Below, one piece after another: positions 57,548 to 64,000 of a stretch of 64,000 nt of DNA. Under the pieces are notes generated by a model. The model did no database searches. It saw only the letters and a program-made list of their open reading frames with translations, and had not been told where the DNA came from. Position numbers and translations under genes: made by a program. The number at the start of each line of letters is the position of its first letter. Position 1 is the first letter of the stretch. Where the stretch lies: positions 1,922,001 to 1,986,000 of the forward strand of contig NZ_CP023667.1 of NCBI RefSeq assembly GCF_002443155.1, in the 5' to 3' direction. This DNA comes from Alcaligenes faecalis. Its GTDB lineage: Bacteria; Pseudomonadota; Gammaproteobacteria; Burkholderiales; Burkholderiaceae_B.

Positions 57548-58324
57548 ATGCAAGCTGCCAAGCTCCCCTTTCTTTACGGGTGGTACTGGATTCAGGAAGG
57601 ATTGCGCTTGTTCAAGCGGCAACCGGCTGCTCTGTTCTTCTGGAGCCTGATCACCTCCATCCTGATCAACCTGAGCAATATTTTCCCTATCGTGGGCCAG
57701 ATGGTGCTGATCGTGCTGGTCCCGACCATGACCTTCATCATCCAGAATGCCTGTCGTCGCATTCATCAAGGAGAGGTCATGCGCCTGGGCATGTGGACCG
57801 AGCCCTTGAAGCCTGCCCCGGTACGCAACCGGCTGATCAAGCTGGGCTTTATTTACCTGCTGGCCTGCCTGGTCGTGGGCTTTGTGGCGACTTTCCCCTT
57901 TGTGAATGAGCTGTCCCAGCTAATGGACAACAGCAATGCCACTCCGCAGGAAGTCATGGCAGCCTTTCGCAAGCCCATCATTTTGTTCTTCGTACTGTAC
58001 CTGGGCCTGTCCGCCCTGTTCTGGCACGCTCCGGCCCTGGTAGGCTGGCATGCCATCCCCGTCAAGCAAGCCCTGTTCTTTTCCATGGTGGCTTGCTGGC
58101 GCAACAAGGCCGCCTTCCTGCTGTACGGCCTGTGCTGGGCGGCTGCTTTCTTCGCCATCCAGACCCTGGGCGAATTGCTGCTGGGTGCAGGTTTAAGCCC
58201 AGGCACGGCCACCATGGTGCTGACGCCTATCAATCTGGCGATGGCTGCCATCCTGTACGCCAGCTTCTACCCGGCTTACCGCAGCGTGTTTGGTGATCCG
58301 ATGCGCAATACCGAGCAAGGCTAA
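57548..58324 (+). CDS. BPSS1780 family membrane protein
   Basis: A 258-residue inner-membrane protein with six helices, similar to the uncharacterised BPSS1780 family of Burkholderiales. The N-terminus AAKLPFLYGWYWIQEGLRLF is characteristic. Function unknown. It follows thrB by 14 bases and is probably co-transcribed; its last four bases overlap the end of the opposing DUF192 gene. Confidence 0.85.
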   Translation: MQAAKLPFLYGWYWIQEGLRLFKRQPAALFFWSLITSILINLSNIFPIVGQMVLIVLVPTMTFIIQNACRRIHQGEVMRLGMWTEPLKPAPVRNRLIKLGFIYLLACLVVGFVATFPFVNELSQLMDNSNATPQEVMAAFRKPIILFFVLYLGLSALFWHAPALVGWHAIPVKQALFFSMVACWRNKAAFLLYGLCWAAAFFAIQTLGELLLGAGLSPGTATMVLTPINLAMAAILYASFYPAYRSVFGDPMRNTEQG

Positions 58325-58719
58325 GCCCAGCCCAACCATACCCCGCTCCCTGTTTGACGTATTTCCTGCAGGGCGGCGGCCCAAGTCGAAAACAGCTCAG
58401 GCCCGGACAGATAGCCGAGCGGTGCCTCCAGCACCGATCTGGCCTTTCTGTGCCACCGTACCACCCCTGGCGATACTGCCGGACAAAACCTCAAAGGCTG
58501 ATCGCTTTCATCCAGAAAGCAGATATCCAGCGCCTGACGCACTCCCCATAGATGAACCGCTCTGCAAGGCCGCAGCCACACGGCGGTTGCGAAACCCTTG
58601 TTCTGTGGCAATGCCTTCCAGCCGCGCCAACGGGCCCAGAAAGTATGGGCGTCGAATAAATACAGGGGCTGTGGTTGCGCCTGCTGCGGCGGCTGTTTGA
58701 TCAGTACTGATATGGACAT
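58321..58719 (-). CDS. DUF192-like protein at the end of the tad operon
   Basis: A 132-residue protein with DUF192 character: CRAVHLWGVRQALDICFLDES matches the family's W-x-LDxxFLD region (split: CRAVHLWGVRQALD, ICFLDES), and ARSVLEAPLGYL its C-terminal strand. No signal peptide is seen. Function unknown. It starts four bases after tadC on the same strand, so it belongs to the pilus operon; DUF192 proteins recur beside such loci. Confidence 0.7.
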   Translation of the reverse strand: MSISVLIKQPPQQAQPQPLYLFDAHTFWARWRGWKALPQNKGFATAVWLRPCRAVHLWGVRQALDICFLDESDQPLRFCPAVSPGVVRWHRKARSVLEAPLGYLSGPELFSTWAAALQEIRQTGSGVWLGWA

Positions 58720-58723
58720 CTCC

Positions 58724-59584
58724 CTAGCCTCCTCCTGCCAGCCAAGGGCCTAACAGACTCATCGCAATCACCAAGAACGTGCAGGGAAAAATGCACACGA
58801 CCAAAGGGGCCAGTAGATAGACAGGCAGCTTGAGAGCTCTTTGCTCGGCTTCCAGGTGCAAATGACTACGCAGTTTTTCTGCTTGAGCGCGCAGCAACAA
58901 GGCCAAGGACAAACCCGTGTCCTGCGCCAGCTCCAAGGACAAGGCCAACTCCTCCAATTCTGCCTGCCTGAAGCTTAAAGCGACATTGCGCATCGCCTGC
59001 GGCAAACGCCGTCCTGCTCGAACTTCGCCCTGTACCTTGTTCAAGCTGTTCAGCAGGCTTCCTTGCGGTAGCGCCTGCGTTGCACCCGTCCAGGCCTGCT
59101 GCACGCCCAACCCGGACTCGACTGCCAGTACCAGTAGATCCAGAAAGAATGGCAGGTCCCGGCGGCAGCGTGAATGATGCTGGCGCTGCAGTTTTCTTCC
59201 CTGTGAGATAGCTTGCAATACGCTCAGGAAGAAACCAATCAGAGCCAGCCCTGCAAGCTCCATCAATGAAGTCCCCTGAGTCAACAAGAAAGCACTAACA
59301 AGGCTTGTGAGCAAGGCAGTCAAGGCCACACGTTTGCTTAAAAACCCCCGTACCTCCTTGGCATACGAGCCCCACAATCGCTCCGGCCACTCGTGTACAA
59401 AAGGCAGGGACAGGCAAAGATTCAGGACTCTGGAAAACGGCGCTTCCCAAGCCTGCCAGGCCGCCTGCCCCAAACTGCTGCCTCCCTGTAGCAAAAGCAG
59501 ATAACGGCCGCGCCAAGCCCAAAGGAACGCAATCAGGAACAAGGCCGCACTCAAGGCAGAGAGCATCCAGATCAGTGCGAGCAT
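58724..59584 (-). CDS. tadC: Tad pilus inner-membrane platform protein TadC
   Basis: A 286-residue T2SSF/GspF-domain protein with membrane helices at both ends, the second half of the Tad pilus assembly platform. FFLDLLVLAVESGLGVQQAW and ELEELALSLELAQDTGLSLA carry the family pattern. The ATG of MLALIWMLSALS comes right after the tadB stop (TGAGTATG) with GGGGAGGGG upstream, so the genes are coupled. Confidence 0.9.
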   Translation of the reverse strand: MLALIWMLSALSAALFLIAFLWAWRGRYLLLLQGGSSLGQAAWQAWEAPFSRVLNLCLSLPFVHEWPERLWGSYAKEVRGFLSKRVALTALLTSLVSAFLLTQGTSLMELAGLALIGFFLSVLQAISQGRKLQRQHHSRCRRDLPFFLDLLVLAVESGLGVQQAWTGATQALPQGSLLNSLNKVQGEVRAGRRLPQAMRNVALSFRQAELEELALSLELAQDTGLSLALLLRAQAEKLRSHLHLEAEQRALKLPVYLLAPLVVCIFPCTFLVIAMSLLGPWLAGGG

Positions 59585-59586
59585 AC

Positions 59587-60432
59587 TCACCCCTCCCCTC
59601 GCAAAATCACTTGCATCCACCACAGCCCCATCAGCAGCATGGCTACTAGCGCTCCCGCCACCCAGACGCCCAATGTGTTGAACCAGGCTTGCTCAAATGC
59701 CGTGGCATCCAGAAGATATAAAGCTCCCGCCACAAAACCCGGCAAGCAGAACATGATTCGTGCCTGCAAACGGGCCTGCGCGGTCAAAGCAACAATCTTG
59801 TCTTCGATAGTCAGACGCGCCCGAATGGTTTGCGCCAGTATCTTCAAGCGTTCCCCCAGCCCCGCCCCCGTGCTCTGGCCCATCTGCAATGCACTGAACA
59901 GCATGGCTAGTTCTGACACCGGCACTCGGCCCAGAAGGTCCTGATACGAGTCCTTGGCATTCAGTCCCAAGCGCTGCTGACGCAAGAGCAAACGCAGCTC
60001 TTGTCCCAAGGGTGCTGGCAAGGATTGAGACAACTGCTGCAAAGCCGCTTGCAAGGCCAAACCTGCTTGCAGGCTCAAGGCCAACGACAGCACAAAGTCC
60101 GGCAGTTGTCGTCGTAGCATTTCCAGGCGTCGGCGTGCCATCCGGCGCAGAAGTGCTAAAGGCGTTACTGCCGCCAGCAAGGCCACCATCGCAGCCAACC
60201 AGAACGACTGCATCAGCCACCAAGCCGTCAGAAAGATCAGGGGCAATAAAGCCCAGGCTCCAAAAGCCAGATACTGGCTGCGCACAAAGACAAAATGCGA
60301 CTGCAAGCTTTGCTCGGATTGCTTAAGCAATTGCTGTCTATAGCGCGCAGCAAGACGTTGTCCTGAACGCAGCAACCCATACGCCAAAGCGGTGGTACCC
60401 AAGACAATCAGCAAAATACTTAGCAATCTCAT
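59587..60432 (-). CDS. tadB: Tad pilus inner-membrane platform protein TadB
   Basis: A 281-residue T2SSF-domain membrane protein, partner of TadC. LPDFVLSLALSLQAGLALQAAL and ELAMLFSALQMGQSTGAGLGERL are the conserved halves (split for length: LPDFVLSLALSLQAGL). It overlaps the preceding ATPase gene by four bases. Confidence 0.9.
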   Translation of the reverse strand: MRLLSILLIVLGTTALAYGLLRSGQRLAARYRQQLLKQSEQSLQSHFVFVRSQYLAFGAWALLPLIFLTAWWLMQSFWLAAMVALLAAVTPLALLRRMARRRLEMLRRQLPDFVLSLALSLQAGLALQAALQQLSQSLPAPLGQELRLLLRQQRLGLNAKDSYQDLLGRVPVSELAMLFSALQMGQSTGAGLGERLKILAQTIRARLTIEDKIVALTAQARLQARIMFCLPGFVAGALYLLDATAFEQAWFNTLGVWVAGALVAMLLMGLWWMQVILRGEG

Positions 60433-62081
60433 ACTTGCCTCTCTGCTGGAGAAACATGCTCGGACCGCAAGCCACTGGCAGCAAAGCCAAACTCCGGGCG
60501 ATAGCTGTACAAGGTTTGCAATTGAATACGCTGCGCCTCGATGCCGGTCACCTCCACAATCTCGTACACCAAACGCTTGCCATCAGGCAGGCGGCTAAGC
60601 TGCACAATAATGTGCAATGCCCGCGCAATATGCTCTCGCACAACCAGCAAAGGCAAATCCAGACCTGCCATCAACACCATCCCTTCCAGGCGGGACAAGG
60701 CATCGCGAGGCGTATTCGCATGCAAAGTCCCCATCGACCCTTCGTGGCCGGTATTCATGGCCGACAACATATCGAAGGCTTCTGCGCCCCGGCACTCTCC
60801 CACCACGATGCGGTCTGGCCGCATTCGCAAGGCTTGTCGCAGCAGACTCCGTATATCCACCTGCCCCTGACCTTCTGCATTCGCGGGCCGTGACTCCAAG
60901 GCCACCCAATTGCTGTGCTGCAACTGCAACTCGGCCGCGTCTTCCAGGGTCACGATTCGTTCGCCAGAATCAATGCAGGTGCTGAGCACATTCAGCAAGG
61001 TGGTTTTGCCCGTACCGGTTCCGCCCGAGACCAGAATATTGCAGCGCCGCTGCACCGCCTGTTGCAGGAAAGCGGCCATCTCCGGCGACAAACTGCCCGT
61101 CTGCAAGAGATCCTCCAGCCCCAGGCGTCGTTTGGGGAACTTGCGTATGGTCACGCAGGTTCCCTTGACCGCAATGGGCGACAGTACGGCATGGAAACGC
61201 GAGCCGTCGGCCAAGCGCCCATCCACTGCGGGCGAGCTGATATCCAGCCGTCTACCTAAGGGAGCCAGGATGCGGTCAATAATCGCTCGCAAGGCCGACT
61301 CGCTGCTGAACACCAGAGGATGGGCCTGGAGCCGCCCCGCCTGCTCAACAAACACCCGGTCGTAATGATTGACCATAATTTCCGAGACTGAGCTATCGGC
61401 CAACAAGGGTTCCAGAGGTCCCAAACCCACCGCCTCGGCGCAGACACTGGCTTGCAGTCTGGTCTGTTCATGCTTGGGGACAGCACATTGGGCCTGGATC
61501 AGGCGCCCCAGGCAATCAAAGGCTTCCTGCTCCAACTGTTTGTCTGTGACGCGGGAGAGATCCCGGCGCTCCAACTCCAAGGCACTCAACAAGGCTTCAT
61601 GCAGGCGTTGTTGTTCTTGCCTGAACAGTTCACTGTCCGATATCGGAACATCTGCTTGCCCTGAAGTGCAAGAGCCTTGTCCACTTTGTGCTGCCTTTCG
61701 CGGTTCCTCCATCGCAAACGATTGTGGCATTGAGGTTTCCGGTCGATTCCCCAAGTCCGAGACGGCCGTATCAATTCGGGGTTGCGCCATCTGCCCAAAA
61801 CCAGCAATTCGCAACTTGAACCCACCCAACACCAGCACATCACCCAAGCGCAAGGGCCCATCGTCATAAACCCGTTTGCCGTTAAGCTGCACGCCCGTCA
61901 ACGAGCCGTGATCCTGGATGTACACCGCCCCCGCCCGTTCCAGCAAGCTGGCATGCTGGCGCGCGATACGCCAGGATGGCAGAACAACATCACAGGCAGG
62001 GTCACGTCCTATCAAGGCCGGTAGGCTGACGGTGCAGGGGCGCGTCGTCCCCAGTTCCGACTCAAGCTCAAGGTTCAACAC
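60429..62081 (-). CDS. cpaF: Tad pilus ATPase CpaF/TadA with N-terminal FHA domain
   Basis: A 550-residue secretion ATPase that powers Tad pilus assembly at the inner membrane. An FHA phosphopeptide-binding domain occupies about residues 20-90 (IGRDPACDVVLPSWRIARQH, then LTGVQLNGKRVYDDGPLRLGD split). A variable linker to about 150 precedes the CpaF part with Walker A GGTGTGKTT (353-361), TLEDAAELQLQ and GECRGAEAFDML. I chose a GTG start after GAGG at 62081; earlier frame overlaps cpaC. It overlaps cpaC by 14 bases and tadB by four. Confidence 0.92.
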   Translation of the reverse strand: MLNLELESELGTTRPCTVSLPALIGRDPACDVVLPSWRIARQHASLLERAGAVYIQDHGSLTGVQLNGKRVYDDGPLRLGDVLVLGGFKLRIAGFGQMAQPRIDTAVSDLGNRPETSMPQSFAMEEPRKAAQSGQGSCTSGQADVPISDSELFRQEQQRLHEALLSALELERRDLSRVTDKQLEQEAFDCLGRLIQAQCAVPKHEQTRLQASVCAEAVGLGPLEPLLADSSVSEIMVNHYDRVFVEQAGRLQAHPLVFSSESALRAIIDRILAPLGRRLDISSPAVDGRLADGSRFHAVLSPIAVKGTCVTIRKFPKRRLGLEDLLQTGSLSPEMAAFLQQAVQRRCNILVSGGTGTGKTTLLNVLSTCIDSGERIVTLEDAAELQLQHSNWVALESRPANAEGQGQVDIRSLLRQALRMRPDRIVVGECRGAEAFDMLSAMNTGHEGSMGTLHANTPRDALSRLEGMVLMAGLDLPLLVVREHIARALHIIVQLSRLPDGKRLVYEIVEVTGIEAQRIQLQTLYSYRPEFGFAASGLRSEHVSPAERQV

Positions 62082-63438
62082 GAAACACCTCACTATCAGG
62101 TTCTGCCCATTGCGACCAAGCCCCTCGCCCTGCCTCCTTGGGGAGAGCACGCACGGGGGTGTTCAAACGTGGGGCATCGGGAAAAGTCTGGTCCAGCCAC
62201 TGGGCAGCATTCGCCTGCCGAGCCAGCAAATCAGGATGCTCTGCCGCCACCAAAGTCGGCGTCACAAATACCGCCAGTTCCGTTTCCTGCCGGGCAAAGC
62301 GCTCGGAACGAAACAAGGCGCCCAACACGGGCAAACTGGCCAGCCCCGGCAGACGATCCACATGCCGGGATTCTTCACGCGAGATAAACCCTGCCAGCAC
62401 TAGCGTCTGCCCTGAGCGCACATTGAACTCGGTCGAGGCTCGGCGGGTTTTCAAGGACGGCCCGGCAGGTTGGGACAAGCTGGCATCAACGGAGCTGACC
62501 TCCACCTCGATCTGCGAACGCACCAGCCCACCACGCTCAACTCGCGGCACAATGCGCAGCGACACACCGTAAGGCTTGAAGCTTGTCTTGCTGTTTCCCT
62601 TGTCATCCGTGGTGGTGTAAGGCAATTCGCCCCCGGCCAGAAACTCGGCTTGAGAACCACTGCGTGCCAGTAGCTGCGGCTGCGCCAGCACCACCGCATG
62701 CCCTTCCTGAGCCATGGCCTGAACACGAGCAGACATCAAGGCACCAACGCCAAAGAACGCCGCCCCCTGCTTGGCAGGAAATGCCAAAGGCAAGACCGCT
62801 TCACCCGGCCTGTCCAGAAACTGATGAGTGGCCGCATCCCAGGCACCGCCCATACTCAAACCGCCCTGGGAGCTGCCGTCCCAACGGACACCCAACTCCC
62901 GCAGGCTGTTACGCGGCACCTCAACGACCTGTACATCCAACAAGACCATAGGTTCCCAGCCATCCTGCTGCGTGAAATCCAGCAGTTGAGGATGCTCCTG
63001 GCTTAACGCCTGAATGCGTTGCTTGTCCTGATCACTCAAGCCCTCTCCTTCCAGCACCAGCTTGCCGCCCAGCTCGCTGATACGTAGCTCAGGAATACGC
63101 TCCAGCAAACTTCGTAGCTCCGCCAAGGTTTGCCTATGGTTTTCTGGTGACACATCAACTTGGTAGGACTGGCTTTGCCCCGAATGGGACCAGACTTGCA
63201 CCACCGTGCTGCCTGTTTTGCGTGCAAACAGAATCAGCTCACCCGATTCCGTGGTGACGGCATGAACAATATCGCCGTCTCCCACCGCCACCCGCTCTAC
63301 CTGCGTATCAGGCAAAACCATCAACTCGCCCACTTGCAGCCCCAGGCCTTGAGCCTGGCTTTGCAGGCTTGCACCAAACAGGGCGCCAGACAGCAAGCTC
63401 ACAGCAGCCCGCCTGAGCCAATAGCGATTGGTGCTCAT
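62068..63438 (-). CDS. cpaC: Tad pilus secretin CpaC/RcpA
   Basis: A 456-residue outer-membrane secretin. A signal peptide ends near QSQAQG (about 30). An N-terminal pilus-secretin domain (VGELMVLPDTQVERVAVGDG) is followed by the secretin core with ARSGSQAEFLAGGELPY and VRSGQTLVLAGFISREES. It forms the exit pore. Its start overlaps the end of cpaB (ATGA). Confidence 0.92.
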   Translation of the reverse strand: MSTNRYWLRRAAVSLLSGALFGASLQSQAQGLGLQVGELMVLPDTQVERVAVGDGDIVHAVTTESGELILFARKTGSTVVQVWSHSGQSQSYQVDVSPENHRQTLAELRSLLERIPELRISELGGKLVLEGEGLSDQDKQRIQALSQEHPQLLDFTQQDGWEPMVLLDVQVVEVPRNSLRELGVRWDGSSQGGLSMGGAWDAATHQFLDRPGEAVLPLAFPAKQGAAFFGVGALMSARVQAMAQEGHAVVLAQPQLLARSGSQAEFLAGGELPYTTTDDKGNSKTSFKPYGVSLRIVPRVERGGLVRSQIEVEVSSVDASLSQPAGPSLKTRRASTEFNVRSGQTLVLAGFISREESRHVDRLPGLASLPVLGALFRSERFARQETELAVFVTPTLVAAEHPDLLARQANAAQWLDQTFPDAPRLNTPVRALPKEAGRGAWSQWAEPDSEVFRVEP

Positions 63439-64000
63439 GGCTGCTGCCCCATAGAAAAACTGTCCGGCATATCCAGCCAACCCAGGCGCTCCACGTCTGC
63501 CTGCCCAAGCTGCCCTGCAGGTCTATTGCCGTACAAAACCTGTACAGGCTGTTTGGGACTTGCACCCGGCCCCAGTCCCAGAATGTCAGCCAGCTCGCCC
63601 CGCACGGCAGCCTGATGGGGCGTATGGTCATCCGGATTGCGCAGCAAGGCACTGATGCGCCCATGTTGTCTGGCCGCCAGCAACTTCAAGGCATCGTCCG
63701 GGCCTACATCCAGCGTCAAGGTGTTATAGGCATCCTTATCCACTCGGGCCGTAGCCGAGCCTTCGCCTGACTTTTGCCCCGTTGCCAAGACAAGCACAGA
63801 CTGCAACAAGGGAGCCGTTACCCGCCGCTGCCTGTCGTCAAAGCTGACATAGATATCAATCAAGTCCCCAGGCCGAATCAGACCCGATACCGAACTGATT
63901 GCATCCACTGGCACAGTCAACGCACGCCTGCCAGATAGCAGTTGCTCAGAAAACGGGCTACTGACTTCCTGCACGTGCGCCTTGCTGATCAAGTCTCCTG
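63435..64000 (-). CDS. cpaB: Tad pilus assembly protein CpaB/RcpC, 5' end outside the window
   Basis: The visible 188 codons are the C-terminal part of CpaB, a periplasmic assembly protein with an SAF domain. The frame enters from the window edge as GDLISKAHV, the typical middle of the SAF domain, so the start is missing. PVDAISSVSGLIRPGDLIDIY (split: VDAISSVSGLIRPGD) is the RcpC signature. It is the first visible gene of the cpaBC-cpaF-tadBC operon. Confidence 0.88.
   Translation of the reverse strand, partial: GDLISKAHVQEVSSPFSEQLLSGRRALTVPVDAISSVSGLIRPGDLIDIYVSFDDRQRRVTAPLLQSVLVLATGQKSGEGSATARVDKDAYNTLTLDVGPDDALKLLAARQHGRISALLRNPDDHTPHQAAVRGELADILGLGPGASPKQPVQVLYGNRPAGQLGQADVERLGWLDMPDSFSMGQQP

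Overview
The window looks like chromosomal DNA of an Alcaligenes species (Betaproteobacteria, Burkholderiales, Alcaligenaceae). The best evidence is the penicillin G acylase at 7432-9882, whose signal peptide, alpha chain, spacer and beta chain agree closely, from memory, with the Alcaligenes faecalis enzyme. The betaproteobacterial gene order leuC-leuD-leuB-asd-fimV-truA-trpF, the surE-pcm-nlpD cluster and the APH-fold homoserine kinase fit this. Most genes are GC-rich. One segment, about 5.56-7.43 kb, is clearly poorer in GC and holds an unrecognised gene.

Layout. 0-5.5 kb: MFS transporter, aldo/keto reductase, a P-II protein behind a YbdG-like mechanosensitive channel, and argH. 5.5-7.4 kb: AT-richer accessory segment. 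7.4-12.4 kb: penicillin G acylase, then an FAD amine oxidoreductase divergent from a TetR regulator, with two clear operator palindromes between them. 12.6-18.5 kb: rlmD, nlpD, pcm, surE, plsY and tsaD. 18.6-30 kb: purine permease, thioredoxin and a small redoxin/DUF2024 operon, yigZ, ybiT, LD-carboxypeptidase, tRNA deaminase, an ABC-2 exporter, GNAT, yajQ and an acyl-CoA synthetase. 30-34 kb: crcB, a GATase-like protein, an AraC regulator divergent from a BASS transporter, and an Lgt-like/thioredoxin fusion. 34-44 kb: trpF, TRAP permeases dctM/dctQ without a binding protein, truA, fimV, asd and leuBDC. 44-50.4 kb: a MocR regulator divergent from an AhpD-like protein, then a two-component system with a secreted HbpS/GlcG-like protein and an M48 lipoprotein peptidase. 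50.4-58.7 kb: aroC, selO, DUF2069, a BrkB/CBS pair, dusA, thrB, a membrane protein and a DUF192 protein. 58.7-64 kb: a tad/cpa pilus secretion operon with an FHA domain fused to the CpaF ATPase; its first visible gene, cpaB, runs off the window.

The genes are mostly housekeeping: arginine, leucine, aspartate-family, tryptophan and chorismate synthesis; tRNA and rRNA modification; envelope maintenance. Several regulator/target pairs are inserted among them. The most notable non-coding signals are operator-like repeats beside the TetR, AraC, MocR, leu and TRAP genes, intrinsic terminators placed directly before the start codons of three genes (thioredoxin, trpF, Lgt-Trx fusion), and a TATAAT box so close to argH that the transcript may be leaderless. 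I saw no tRNA or rRNA gene, CRISPR array, insertion sequence or prophage.
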